A DNA stretch of 64,000 nt from assembly GCF_024385575.1 (NCBI RefSeq), contig NZ_JANFMV010000001.1, forward strand, positions 2,013,681 to 2,077,680, written 5' to 3'. A program made the translations under genes and the position numbers. The DNA comes from Rhizobium sp. NRK18 (lineage in GTDB: Bacteria; Pseudomonadota; Alphaproteobacteria; Rhizobiales; Rhizobiaceae). Below the pieces are notes generated by a model. The model was given only the letters and a program-made list of their open reading frames with translations, made no database searches and had not been told where the DNA came from. Shown here piece after piece: positions 35,266 to 44,185 of the stretch (position 1 is the first letter of the stretch; each line of letters opens with the position of its first letter).

Positions 35266-36214
35266 CGTTCCTGTCGTCAGGATTTGTCAGGGCGTCGTCG
35301 CTGATGGCGACGGCGGCCTGCGTGTTGGGAGCAACCGGCGGCGGCATGGCGACGCCACGCTTGCGCTCGCGCACCAGCGTGATCAGTCCGGAGCCGACGA
35401 TCAGGCCGATACCGAGCAGCATCGGCGCGTCGACGCCGTCTCCGAAGATCAGGTAGCCGAGAATGATCGCCCAGATCATCTGGCTGTACTGGATCGGGCT
35501 GACGACAGCGGCCGGTGCATAGAAGGTCGCATACATCAGGAGCACGTTGCCTAGCGCTCCGAGGATGCCGTAGCCGAGCAGCAGCAGCCATTCGTTCCCG
35601 CCCGGCATAGTGAAGGTCGGCGCCATCACGCCGGCGCAGATGATCAGCGCGCCGAGCGAGCCGGCCCCAAACAGCGAGATGCTCTTTTCCGCCGGGCCGA
35701 TGCCACGCATGATGACGATGTTGATCGCGGCGGCCAGACCGGCGACGAGGGCGGCGACGTGACCGATGCCGAGCTCTCGAAAGCCGGGGCGCAGGACGAC
35801 CAGAACGCCGATGAAGCCGAGAATGACGGCGCTCCATCGACGGATTCCGACTTCTTCCTTGAGGAAGATGACCGACATGATGGTGACGAAGGACGGCAGC
35901 AGGAAGATCAGCGAGAAGGCTTCCGCCATGGAGAGATGCGTAAACGCCGTGACGCTGGTGATGGCGCCGATCGCCGAACAGACGAAGCGCAACAGCCAGA
36001 GCGGCCGGTTGACGCTGCGCACCGTATCCAGCCAGCGATCCGTCCGCTTCTTCAAGAAGGGCAGGGCAAGCAGCGAGAGCAGCGCGCCGAAGAAGGCCGA
36101 TTCGTAAGGCGGGATGCGGCCTTCGATCAGCTTTACAGAGGCATCGCTGAAGGAGAAGGCGGCAAACGAGCCGAAAGCGATCAGCACGCCCTTGAGGACA
36201 AAATCATTGCGCAT
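35234..36214 (-). CDS. DMT-superfamily (EamA) exporter
   Basis: 326 residues, ten predicted helices in two EamA repeats, with a small-residue rich end and a hydrophilic C-terminal tail (PPVAPNTQAAVAISDDALTN) reaching into the mfd 3' end. Family members export amino acids or metabolites; no substrate can be given. The preceding gene on this strand (DsbA-like) is 208 bp upstream, and that gap holds a TGCGGC-ATAC-GCCGCA hairpin (36315-36330). Confidence 0.88.
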   Translation of the reverse strand: MRNDFVLKGVLIAFGSFAAFSFSDASVKLIEGRIPPYESAFFGALLSLLALPFLKKRTDRWLDTVRSVNRPLWLLRFVCSAIGAITSVTAFTHLSMAEAFSLIFLLPSFVTIMSVIFLKEEVGIRRWSAVILGFIGVLVVLRPGFRELGIGHVAALVAGLAAAINIVIMRGIGPAEKSISLFGAGSLGALIICAGVMAPTFTMPGGNEWLLLLGYGILGALGNVLLMYATFYAPAAVVSPIQYSQMIWAIILGYLIFGDGVDAPMLLGIGLIVGSGLITLVRERKRGVAMPPPVAPNTQAAVAISDDALTNPDDRNATSAAPPAGS

Positions 36215-36421
36215 GGTTCACGGTCACTTGGAAACGGGAGGTTGAGACGTTCAGTCGGTCGGGCGCATCCGTGATCCGTCAGCCGGCGGTCCTCGACATT
36301 CGCCGGCTCCTCCCTGCGGCATACGCCGCACCATACCAGCAGGATGTCAAACCTGGCCGCCGCATCCTGTGTGGCGAAAGCGCTCAGACAAGATCTGCTC
36401 TAAGACCGCGAGCCTGTTGCG

Positions 36422-37096
36422 TCAATTCAGATTCGCGCTGCCGCGTTCCTTCTCGGCGGCAATCTGCCGAAAGGCGTTGGCGAGCACCTGTGCGGGCTGG
36501 GCACCGCTGACGGCGTATTTCTGGTCGATGATGATGAAGGGAACGCCGCTGACGCCCATCTTCTGCGCCTGCTCAATCTCCTGCTTTATGGTGTCCTTGT
36601 CGGCGTCCGAGTAGAGAAGACGCTCGACGACGGCGCGGTCGAGGCCGGCTTGCTGCCCGATATCGAGAAGGACGGCCGGATCGCCGACATTGCGGCCTTC
36701 CTCGAAATTCGCCTTGAACAGCAGATCGACGGCCCTGAGATGAACGTCGTTGCCTTCCTGCATCGCCCAGTGGATGAGGCGATGGGCATCGAGCGTATTC
36801 GGGCCGATCTTGATTTTGTCGAAGTGGTAGTCGAGCCCGTCTTCCTTGCCGAGCTCCGTCAGCTGGGCATGGGCGCGGTCAAGGGCTTCCTCGCCGCCGA
36901 ACTTCGCGGCCAGATGCGCGCGCTGATCGACGCCTTCCGGCGGGAAGTCGGGATTGAGCTGGAAGGGACGGAAGGTGACGTCCGCGGCGATGCCCTGCGG
37001 TTCGACTTCGGCGAGTGCCTTTTCCAGCCGGGCCTTGCCGAGGTAGCACCAAGGGCAGACGACGTCAGAGACGACATCGATGACGAGCTTTTCCAT
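36422..37096 (-). CDS. DsbA-family oxidoreductase (FrnE-like)
   Basis: 224 residues of thioredoxin fold with inserted helical domain. The redox motif C14-P-W-C17 follows strand IDVVSDVV, and the cis-Pro region is GVSGVPFIIIDQKYAVSGAQ. No signal peptide, so it is cytoplasmic, as in the FrnE/2-hydroxychromene-2-carboxylate isomerase-like branch. The CPWC pair favours a disulfide oxidoreductase over the isomerase. A 9-bp inverted repeat (37106-37114/37137-37145) lies just upstream of its start. Confidence 0.9.
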   Translation of the reverse strand: MEKLVIDVVSDVVCPWCYLGKARLEKALAEVEPQGIAADVTFRPFQLNPDFPPEGVDQRAHLAAKFGGEEALDRAHAQLTELGKEDGLDYHFDKIKIGPNTLDAHRLIHWAMQEGNDVHLRAVDLLFKANFEEGRNVGDPAVLLDIGQQAGLDRAVVERLLYSDADKDTIKQEIEQAQKMGVSGVPFIIIDQKYAVSGAQPAQVLANAFRQIAAEKERGSANLN

Positions 37097-37191
37097 GAAC
37101 GGGGTCCTTCCGGCTTTGGCGTTCTGCCAGACCTAGGCCGGAAGGCATCGAACTTCAAGGCGTTACCCCAAGGTAACCACCCGTCTTCCTG

Positions 37192-38994
37192 CTACTGCGC
37201 CCGGGCGTCCCACCATGTCTCGAGCTGATAGCCGTAGAGCGGTGCCTTTTCGACATGGTCTATGAACTTCCAGCGCGCAACCCATTGTTCGCCGACGTAA
37301 TAGAGCGGGATCACGTAATGGCCGGCGACCAGAAGGCGGTCATAGGCGCGCACTGCGGCGGTGAAATCTTCCTGGCTGCGCGCCTGCAACATCGCGTCGA
37401 TCATCCGGTCGATATCCGGATCGGCCACGCCGGCATAGTTGAACGTGCCCTCCATGTCCTTCGAAACCGAGCCCCAGCGGTAAAGCTGCTCGGCGCCGGG
37501 CGAGAGGGAGGACGGATAGGCCTTGATGATGACGTCGTAGTCGTAGCTGTTGGAACGGCTCTGGTATTGCGCGTCGTCGACGGTGCGGATCGCCATGTTG
37601 ATGCCGATCAGCTTCAGCGTCCGCTGGTAGGCGAGCGCCATCTTTTCCTGGTCGGCGTTCTGCGTCATCACCTCGAAGGCGAGCGGTTTGCCGTCCGGTC
37701 CGACCATCTGCCGGCCCTGGATCGTGTAGCCTGCCTGCTTGAAGAGGTCGACGGCCTTGCGCAGCACCTTTCGGTCGCTGCCCGAGCCGTCCGTGACTGG
37801 CATTTCATAGGTGCCGGCGAGAATGGCGGGATCCATCTTGTCCTTGGCCGGGCCGAGCAGCTTCAATTCGCGTTCATCGGCTGCGTGGCCATAGGCGCCA
37901 AGATCGGAATTCTGCCAGAAGCTTTCCGTGCGATGGAACTGGTTGCCGTAGAGGTTCTTGTTCATCCACTCGAAATCGAGCGCCCAGGTCAGCGCCTCGC
38001 GCAGCGTCTCGTTCTGGAAGAGCGGGCGGCGGAGATTGAAGACGAAGCCGAGCATGCCGGATGGCAGGCCGGGCTTGACGGTCTCCTTGACCACGTCGCC
38101 ATTCTGGACGGCCGGGAAATCATAGGCGCGGGCCCAGTGGGTGGCGTCACCTTCCGGATAGACGTTGACGTTGCCCTTCTTGAAGGCCTCGAACAGGGTC
38201 GCCTGCTGCAGGAAGTATTTGACGGTGATCTTGTCGTAATTGTCGAAACCGACCTTTGCGGGAATGTCCTTGCCCCAGTAATTCGGGTCGCGTTCGTAGA
38301 CGATCTGCTCGCCCGGCGTGATCGACTTGATCTTGTAGGGCCCGGATCCGACCGGAATGTCGAGCGATGTCTGCTCGAACGTGTCGGCGTTGACCGCATG
38401 CTTCGGCAGGATCGGCGACATGGCGATGATCAGTGGCGTCTCGCGGTTCGCCTTGTCGTTGAAGGTGAAACGGACACTGTTCTCGCCGACCTTCTCCATC
38501 TTCTCGACTGTCTTCAGCCGGTTGTTGTAGGGCGGGCGACCCTTCTCGGCGAGCAGGTTGAACGAGAAGATCACATCGTCCGCGGTGACCGGCTGTCCGT
38601 CCTGCCAATGCGCCTTGGGATTGAGGTTGAATTGGATATAGGTGCGGTCGTCGTCCCACTCGACGCTTTCTGCCAGAAGTCCGTAGAGGCTGAAGGGCTC
38701 GTCGGAAGACCGCGTCATCAGCGATTCGTAGAAGAGATTGCCGTATTCCGGGTCCCAGATGCCGCGGGCGGTTGTGCGCATTCCCTTCAGGACGAAGGAG
38801 TTCAGGCTGTCGAACGTGCCGACGACGCCATAGGTGATCTCGCCGCCCTTCTTCACATCCGGATTGACGTAAGGGAAGTTCTTGAAGTCGGATGGCAGCG
38901 CCGGATCGCCATGCATCGCGATGCCGTGGACTGGCTCGGCATGGCCAAGAGCGGGAGCCAGAAGCATGGAAAGGCAGAGGAGAAGGCGGCGCAT
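37192..38994 (-). CDS. ABC transporter substrate-binding protein, family 5 (YejA-like)
   Basis: 600 residues with signal peptide RRLLLCLSMLLAPALGHA. The mature part has the SBP_bac_5 pattern of the YejA/oligopeptide group (GGEITYGVVGTFDSLN, NLFYESLMTRSSDE, NPKAHWQDGQPVTADDV). It binds peptides or peptide-like compounds in the periplasm. No permease or ATPase genes are adjacent, so its transporter lies elsewhere. ATG at 38994 chosen at the signal peptide; ATG at 39009 five codons earlier is possible. The frame opens far upstream without similarity. Confidence 0.9.
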   Translation of the reverse strand: MRRLLLCLSMLLAPALGHAEPVHGIAMHGDPALPSDFKNFPYVNPDVKKGGEITYGVVGTFDSLNSFVLKGMRTTARGIWDPEYGNLFYESLMTRSSDEPFSLYGLLAESVEWDDDRTYIQFNLNPKAHWQDGQPVTADDVIFSFNLLAEKGRPPYNNRLKTVEKMEKVGENSVRFTFNDKANRETPLIIAMSPILPKHAVNADTFEQTSLDIPVGSGPYKIKSITPGEQIVYERDPNYWGKDIPAKVGFDNYDKITVKYFLQQATLFEAFKKGNVNVYPEGDATHWARAYDFPAVQNGDVVKETVKPGLPSGMLGFVFNLRRPLFQNETLREALTWALDFEWMNKNLYGNQFHRTESFWQNSDLGAYGHAADERELKLLGPAKDKMDPAILAGTYEMPVTDGSGSDRKVLRKAVDLFKQAGYTIQGRQMVGPDGKPLAFEVMTQNADQEKMALAYQRTLKLIGINMAIRTVDDAQYQSRSNSYDYDVIIKAYPSSLSPGAEQLYRWGSVSKDMEGTFNYAGVADPDIDRMIDAMLQARSQEDFTAAVRAYDRLLVAGHYVIPLYYVGEQWVARWKFIDHVEKAPLYGYQLETWWDARAQ

Positions 38995-39277
38995 TTCACG
39001 GTATCCCATAGTGTGCGGACGATTCCCCAGGACGTTACCATGGGCTGCGGCATTTCCAACCTTTGACCTTGCGGAAGCGGCCTTTGTTGGGCCGGAGATC
39101 AAAAAATCCGAAAGAAATACTGGATATCGCGATTGTGGCAATGTAACAGGATGAGCGGAAAGACCGGGGTCATCCAATTGCCTTATTTGGGAGACAGGTG
39201 ATCACCTCATGTGACCCGAGACGCGGAAGGCCGGCAGGAAGCCGCCACCGTTTCAATTTCAGGAGATGGAATTCGTT

Positions 39278-39916
39278 ATGATCTCAATCGCGCGTAAAAT
39301 TCTTCCGGCCATTGCAGCTACGCTTGCTCTGGGCACTGGCTACGGCGCGCTGCCGGCTGTCGCCCAGGACGCGCCTGCCGCCGGCCAGCCGCCGCTTGGC
39401 TGGTTCAAGACCTGCAACAAGCAGGAAGACAACGACATCTGCCTCGTCCAGAACATCGTTCGCGCCAATAACGGCCAGATGCTGACCGCCGTTGCGCTGA
39501 TCAGCGTCGAAGGCAAGGTGAACCGCAAGCTCTTGCAGGTGTCGGTTCCGTCCGCCCGCCTGATCCAACCGGGTGTGCAGATGCAGATCGACGGCGGCCA
39601 GGGCCAGCAGGTTCCCTATGCCGTCTGCCTTCCGGACCGTTGCACGGCCGAGGTTCCGCTGACCGACGCGATGATCGCTTCCTTGAAAAAGGGTGGCGAG
39701 GTCGTCTTCACCTCGATCAACTTCCGCCGCGCGCCGAACCCGATCAAGGTCAGCCTCAGCGGTTTCACGGCGGCCTATGATGGCGAGCCGATGTCGGAAT
39801 CGAAGCTTGCCGAAACCCAGCGCAGCCTTGAGGAAAGCATGCAGAAGAAGGCCGAAGAGGCCCGCAAGAAGCTTGAAGACGCGCAGAACGCCGCCAAGCA
39901 GTCCGAAAACAACTGA
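39278..39916 (+). CDS. Invasion-associated locus B (IalB) family protein
   Basis: 212 residues. Signal peptide (KILPAIAATLALGTGYGALPAVA), then an IalB domain with four cysteines in two close pairs (KTCNKQEDNDICLV; YAVCLPDRCTAE) that probably form disulfides. The C-terminal 45 residues are a charged Glu/Lys/Ala helix (SLEESMQKKAEEARKKLEDA). Named after a Bartonella erythrocyte-invasion locus, the family is common in free-living rhizobia where its role is unclear. Followed by a strong terminator. Confidence 0.88.
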   Translation: MISIARKILPAIAATLALGTGYGALPAVAQDAPAAGQPPLGWFKTCNKQEDNDICLVQNIVRANNGQMLTAVALISVEGKVNRKLLQVSVPSARLIQPGVQMQIDGGQGQQVPYAVCLPDRCTAEVPLTDAMIASLKKGGEVVFTSINFRRAPNPIKVSLSGFTAAYDGEPMSESKLAETQRSLEESMQKKAEEARKKLEDAQNAAKQSENN

Positions 39917-39950
39917 TCGGATCGCCGCGCACGCGCATTTCATCAATGGA

Positions 39951-39974
39951 CCCGGCTCTCGAGCCGGGTTTTTT
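39951..39974 (+). terminator. Rho-independent terminator after ialB-like gene
   Basis: CCCGGCTC (39951-39958) pairs with GAGCCGGG (39961-39968), followed directly by six T residues. Confidence 0.9.
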
Positions 39975-40031
39975 GTTGTATGAAGGGCGCAGGCCACAGC
40001 CCCGCCGTCTCACTGCCGAACTGGAATTGCC

Positions 40032-40196
40032 ATGAACAACAACGTCATCAAATTCGAGCGCCCGAAGAAGCCGAAGGAAAAGCGGCCTATGTCGCCGCGC
40101 ATGCAGAAGATGCTGATCATCGCCGGCATTATCCTCGGCATTGCCGCGGTCTACACCTATTATGCGCTGACCTTGCCGGGGCAGGCTGGCGTCTGA
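40032..40196 (+). CDS. Small 54-residue single-pass membrane protein
   Basis: ATG at 40032 opens 54 codons ending TGA at 40196: a basic cytoplasmic part (FERPKKPKEKRPMSPR) followed by one hydrophobic helix (MLIIAGIILGIAAVYTYYAL) and a short polar end. No family recognised. The clean basic-then-hydrophobic layout and the position directly after a terminator and before tRNA-Arg make it a likely real small gene. TGGA lies 7 bp before the ATG. Confidence 0.6.
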   Translation: MNNNVIKFERPKKPKEKRPMSPRMQKMLIIAGIILGIAAVYTYYALTLPGQAGV

Positions 40197-40217
40197 ATTT
40201 TTGAGGGAGTTGGCAAG

Positions 40218-40295
40218 TGGCGACCCCTGCAGGATTCGAACCTGCGACCATCGGCTTAGAAGGCCGGTGCTCTATCCAGCTGAGCTAAGGGGCCG
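40218..40295 (-). tRNA. tRNA-Arg (anticodon TCT)
   Basis: Minus-strand tRNA with encoded CCA. Acceptor GGCCCCT pairs with AGGGGTC; anticodon loop CTTCTAA; T-arm GCAGGTTCGAATCCTGC. Confidence 0.97.
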
Positions 40296-40340
40296 TTTGC
40301 CTGGAAAAGCGGTCAAATGGCGATAGTCGCCCGCCGGGCC

Positions 40341-40646
40341 TCAATGGGTCCAGGGCTGAGTGCGGCTGTAGCGGAAATTGTCCGTGTAGGATAGCGACTT
40401 GCGGGTCGCTTCCTTGGGCTGGATCACCCGGTATTCGATCCCCTTGCGCTTGGCGTAGGCTTCGGCTTCTTCCTGCGTTTCGAAGGTCAGCTTGACCTGC
40501 TGCAGCATGTCCGATGACGAAGTGTAGCCCATGATCGGATCGATCTTGCGGGCAACGCTCTGATCGAATTCGAGTACCCAGAGATGCGTCTTTGCCTTTC
40601 CGGACTGCATGGCGGTCTTGGCGGGACGGTAGATCTTGGCAGACAT
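40341..40646 (-). CDS. NDUFS4-like complex I accessory subunit
   Basis: 101 residues from the ATG at 40646. It matches the ETC complex I subunit conserved region (NDUFS4, 18-kDa accessory subunit): SAKIYRPAKTAMQSGKAKTHLWVLEFD, PIMGYTSSSDMLQQVKL and a terminal SYTDNFRYSRTQPWTH. This subunit is typical of alphaproteobacteria and mitochondria. It stabilises the NADH-oxidising arm of complex I. It is flanked by tRNA-Arg and tRNA-Pro on the same strand. Confidence 0.93.
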   Translation of the reverse strand: MSAKIYRPAKTAMQSGKAKTHLWVLEFDQSVARKIDPIMGYTSSSDMLQQVKLTFETQEEAEAYAKRKGIEYRVIQPKEATRKSLSYTDNFRYSRTQPWTH

Positions 40647-40730
40647 GGTTCGAACACGCTCCGAATGAAGGTTCCGACGATATTGTTCCACAATTTGAAC
40701 CGAATGTCTTTCCATTCCGTTCAAGGCGGC

Positions 40731-40807
<77 letters not shown>

Positions 40808-40976
40808 TTTGACCAACGAAGCGGGGATACACGTTTCGTTTCCGCGCTGCAATAGCAATTTGAGCTTGTGCATAGACTGGCTGATGCCGGCCGGCGCATT
40901 GCTTGACGGGCAGGGCAGAATTGGAAAGGATCGCGTTCCATTCCCTTTCACACCGCCCACTCTTCCAGGACATTCC

Positions 40977-42263
40977 ATGCTTGACCTGATCATCAAGAAC
41001 ACCAATCTTCCCGACGGCCGCACAGGGATCGACATCGGCATTGCGCAGGGCCGGATCGCGGCTGTCGAGGCCGGCATCGAAGCGGACGGCGCCGAGGTCA
41101 TCGATGCGACGGGGCGGCTGGTCTCGCCACCCTTCGTCGATCCGCATTTTCACATGGATGCCACACTGTCGCTCGGCCTGCCGCGAATGAACGTGTCGGG
41201 CACGCTTCTCGAAGGAATCGCGCTTTGGGGAGAGCTGCGGCCGATCCTGACGCGCGAGGCGTTGGTGGAGCGCGCGCTGCGCTACTGCGATCTTGCCGTT
41301 TCGCAGGGGCTCCTGTTCATCCGCAGTCACGTCGATACGTCCGATCCGCGACTGGTGACGGTCGAGGCCATGCTGGAGGTGAAGGAGAAGGTAAGGCCCT
41401 ATATCGACCTGCAGCTCGTCGCTTTTCCGCAAGACGGATATTTCCGCGCCAAGGATGGCGTCGAATCGCTCAATCGCGCGCTGGACATGGGCGTCGACAT
41501 CGTCGGCGGTATTCCGCATTTCGAGCGGACCATGGACGAGGGCCGTCAATCGGTGGAGGCATTGTGCCGGATTGCGGCCGAACGCGGCCTGCCGGTCGAC
41601 ATGCATTGCGACGAGACCGACGATCCGATGTCCCGCCACATCGAGACGCTGGCGGCGGAAACGGTGCGGTTCGGGCTGCAGGGCAGGGTGGCCGGTTCTC
41701 ACCTGACCTCCATGCACTCGATGGACAACTACTACGTCTCCAAGCTCATCCCGCTTATGGCGGAGGCTCAGATCAACGTCATCCCCAATCCGCTGATCAA
41801 CATCATGCTGCAGGGGCGGCACGACACCTACCCGAAGCGGCGCGGCATGACGCGTGTGAAGGAGCTGATGGAGGCCGGGCTCAATGTCTCCTTCGGCCAT
41901 GACTGCGTGATGGACCCCTGGTATTCCATGGGCTCCGGCGACATGCTGGAGGTCGGACACATGGCGATCCATGTGTCGCAGATGGCCGGCATCGAGGACA
42001 AGCGGAAGATTTTCGAAGCGATCACAGTCAATTCGGCGAAGACGATGGGCCTTGAGGGCTATGGTCTCGCCAAGGGCTGCAATGCCGACCTCGTGATCCT
42101 GCAGGCGCGCGATCCGCAGGAGGCGCTGCGGTTGAAGGCGAATAGGCTCGCGGTGATCAAGGGCGGCAAGCTGATTGCGCGGTCCGCGCCGCGCGTCAGC
42201 GACATCTTCCTGGCCGGCAGGCCAGGCTCGGTGGATGCTTCCGCCTACGCGCCGAAAGCCTGA
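40977..42263 (+). CDS. Cytosine deaminase-like amidohydrolase (CodA family)
   Basis: 428 residues, almost exactly the length of E. coli CodA. Metal and catalytic blocks of the family are present: HFHMD (H57, H59, D61), DMHCDETDD and GHDCVMDPWYSMGSGDML. It would hydrolytically deaminate cytosine or a related base such as isoguanine or creatinine; the specificity cannot be read from the motifs. It abuts tail to tail (no gap) an MFS transporter and lies with a second, unrelated deaminase and a LysR regulator, forming a nucleobase-use locus. Confidence 0.88.
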   Translation: MLDLIIKNTNLPDGRTGIDIGIAQGRIAAVEAGIEADGAEVIDATGRLVSPPFVDPHFHMDATLSLGLPRMNVSGTLLEGIALWGELRPILTREALVERALRYCDLAVSQGLLFIRSHVDTSDPRLVTVEAMLEVKEKVRPYIDLQLVAFPQDGYFRAKDGVESLNRALDMGVDIVGGIPHFERTMDEGRQSVEALCRIAAERGLPVDMHCDETDDPMSRHIETLAAETVRFGLQGRVAGSHLTSMHSMDNYYVSKLIPLMAEAQINVIPNPLINIMLQGRHDTYPKRRGMTRVKELMEAGLNVSFGHDCVMDPWYSMGSGDMLEVGHMAIHVSQMAGIEDKRKIFEAITVNSAKTMGLEGYGLAKGCNADLVILQARDPQEALRLKANRLAVIKGGKLIARSAPRVSDIFLAGRPGSVDASAYAPKA

Positions 42264-43487
42264 TCAGGCCGGTTGAGCCGACGGTTCCTGCGGCCGCGGA
42301 AAGGGCCGGAAGGTTATGGCGACCGCGAAGGCGCCGAGACCGAGGACAGAGCAGGTGATGTACATCAGGCCGTAGCTGCCGGTCGTATCGTAGATCCAGC
42401 CGCCGAGCACCGGGCCGGTCGCCATGCCGAGGCCGCCGGCCATGCCCGTGCCGCCCATGATCGTGCCCATCATCTTCATCGGGAAGTTTTCGCGAACCAG
42501 CACGGCATAGAGCGGCATGATGCCGGCATAGATGAAGCCGAAGATGGCGGCGACCAGATAGAACTGGAACAATTCGCGGGCGAAGTAATAGCCCATGGCG
42601 CCTATCGCCTGCGCAAGCAGCCCGGCAACCAGCACGCGCTTGGCGCCGAAGCGGTCGCCCATCAGGCCGAAGCCGATGCGCCCGCCCATGCCGGCAATGC
42701 CCTCGACGGAATAGATGGAAACGGCGGCGATGGCCGAAATGCCGCAGATTTCGGCGTAGCTCACGGTGTGGAAGATCGGTCCGGAATGGGTGGCGCAGCA
42801 GAAGAAGTTGGTCAGCACAAGGCAGATGAACTGCGGCGAGGTCACGGCCTCGCGCACGGTCATGGCCGGGTTCGGGTCGTCGGCAGTCGGCCCGGCATTG
42901 CCGCCCGCGGCGGCCGTCATGACGGGCGGGCGGCGAAGCAGAAGCGCTGTCGGGATGGTGGTGACCGCTACGACGACTGCGAGGATCATCAGCACCTGCT
43001 GCCAGTCGCGCGTTTCGGCAAGCCTTGCGGCGAGCGGAGACATGGTGACGGGGGCCAGCCCCATGCCGGCGGAGACCAGGGAGACCGCAAGGCCGCGGCC
43101 CGTGCGGAACCAGCCGACGACGGTCGCCATCATCGGGGCGAAGAAGGCCGCGACGGTGCCGCCCATCAAGATGCCGAACGTCAGCTGGAAGGCGAGCAGG
43201 GACGAGGCATGCGCGGCCAGCCAGACGCTTGCCGCATACAGGCTGGCACCGACGAGCACGACTGCACGCGCACCGTAACGGTCCGACAGCGCACCCCAGA
43301 TCATTGAGCTGAAGGCCATCGCCAGGAAGGCGATAGTCATCGCCGCGGAAATGCCGGTCCGTGACCAGCCGGTGGCTGTTGTCATCGGATTGAGGAGGAC
43401 GGGCAACGAGAACAGCGTTCCCATCGCGATGCAGCCCATCAGGCCGCCGGCCGCAACCATGACCCAGCGATACGGTGACTGCTGCAT
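42264..43487 (-). CDS. MFS transporter
   Basis: 407 residues with twelve predicted helices. The MFS motif after TM2 is GALSDRYGARAVVL, and GLMGDRFGAKRVLVAG is its repeat between TM8 and TM9. It resembles the OFA/monocarboxylate-type branch. Its context (two deaminases and a LysR regulator) suggests uptake or export of the substrate or product of those deaminases. A perfect 16-bp palindrome lies 33 bp upstream of the start. Confidence 0.9.
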   Translation of the reverse strand: MQQSPYRWVMVAAGGLMGCIAMGTLFSLPVLLNPMTTATGWSRTGISAAMTIAFLAMAFSSMIWGALSDRYGARAVVLVGASLYAASVWLAAHASSLLAFQLTFGILMGGTVAAFFAPMMATVVGWFRTGRGLAVSLVSAGMGLAPVTMSPLAARLAETRDWQQVLMILAVVVAVTTIPTALLLRRPPVMTAAAGGNAGPTADDPNPAMTVREAVTSPQFICLVLTNFFCCATHSGPIFHTVSYAEICGISAIAAVSIYSVEGIAGMGGRIGFGLMGDRFGAKRVLVAGLLAQAIGAMGYYFARELFQFYLVAAIFGFIYAGIMPLYAVLVRENFPMKMMGTIMGGTGMAGGLGMATGPVLGGWIYDTTGSYGLMYITCSVLGLGAFAVAITFRPFPRPQEPSAQPA

Positions 43488-43519
43488 TGCCCCCTCCGGA
43501 CCAAAGCGAAGATCCTTTT

Positions 43520-43535
43520 ATGTTGATATCAACAT
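43520..43535. promoter_or_regulatory. Perfect 16-bp palindrome upstream of MFS gene
   Basis: ATGTTGATATCAACAT is an uninterrupted palindrome between the MFS start (43487) and the end of the upstream deaminase gene, in AT-rich sequence. It looks like an operator of GntR or LacI type; the LysR protein encoded nearby is less likely since its own palindrome differs in sequence. Confidence 0.55.
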
Positions 43536-43575
43536 TAAGGCCTTGCCGCAAGAGGTTCGCAACGCCCGTGGTCCG

Positions 43576-44064
43576 TCAGCCCCACACGCCCTCATGGATG
43601 GCTGCAGCCTCGTCCTCGAGCATGGGGCCGATGACTTCCACCTGCCGCTGTCCCGCTGCAAAGACCGTACGGCAGGGGAGGTCGAGCGTCGGGTTCTCAG
43701 GGTGGTTGCCGGTGATCGTCTTCAGCTTCGATTCGGAGAGGCCATAGACGACGCGCTTCAAACCGGTCCAGTAGATGGCTCCGGCGCACATGGCGCAGGG
43801 TTCGGCGGACGTATAGATGGTGCATTCTTTCAGAAGCTCCATCGGCAGCGTCGTCGACGCCCGAGTCATCAACACGCGTTCGGCGTGGCCCGTCATGTCG
43901 TGATCCGGCATGTAGGCGTTGTGCTGGGTCATCAGCACCTTGCTGTCGGGGCCGACCAGTATCGATGCGAAGGGATGGACGCCGGCGGCCTTCGCCTTGG
44001 CCGATTCGTCGATGGACTGGCGCAACAGCGCCTCGTGGTCGAGTTCTTCGCACATGATTGCCAC
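43576..44064 (-). CDS. Nucleoside/nucleobase deaminase, CDA fold
   Basis: 162 residues from GTG at 44064 (AGGAG 8 bp upstream). Zinc site of the cytidine/deoxycytidylate deaminase superfamily: GHAERVL and EPCAMCAGAIYW. Closest by pattern to guanine deaminase and tRNA-adenosine-deaminase-like enzymes. It would deaminate a free base such as guanine or cytosine. It is divergent from the LysR gene across a region with a perfect palindrome, and 88 bp upstream of the MFS gene on the same strand. Confidence 0.88.
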   Translation of the reverse strand: MAIMCEELDHEALLRQSIDESAKAKAAGVHPFASILVGPDSKVLMTQHNAYMPDHDMTGHAERVLMTRASTTLPMELLKECTIYTSAEPCAMCAGAIYWTGLKRVVYGLSESKLKTITGNHPENPTLDLPCRTVFAAGQRQVEVIGPMLEDEAAAIHEGVWG

Positions 44065-44150
44065 GGTATTCGCTCCTGTTTCACTCTCTGCAATGGTGCT
44101 GAAACTCGCCTTGATCGCTGCTCTTTTCAAGTGCATCTATTGATATGCAT

Positions 44151-44169
44151 CGTGCGAATTGTTCGCACG
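44151..44169. promoter_or_regulatory. Palindromic operator candidate for LysR regulator
   Basis: CGTGCGAA (44151-44158) and TTCGCACG (44162-44169) are perfect 8-bp inverted repeats with a 3-bp spacer, between the divergent deaminase and LysR genes. It lies 16 bp before the LysR start and about 87 bp from the deaminase start, as expected for an autoregulated LysR operator. Confidence 0.6.
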
Positions 44170-44185
44170 TTCGGAGGTTTGCCCG

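Noticed and set aside
37255..39066. 603-codon plus-strand frame opposite the YejA-like binding protein
   Set aside because: The minus strand has a signal peptide and full solute-binding domain; the plus reading has none.
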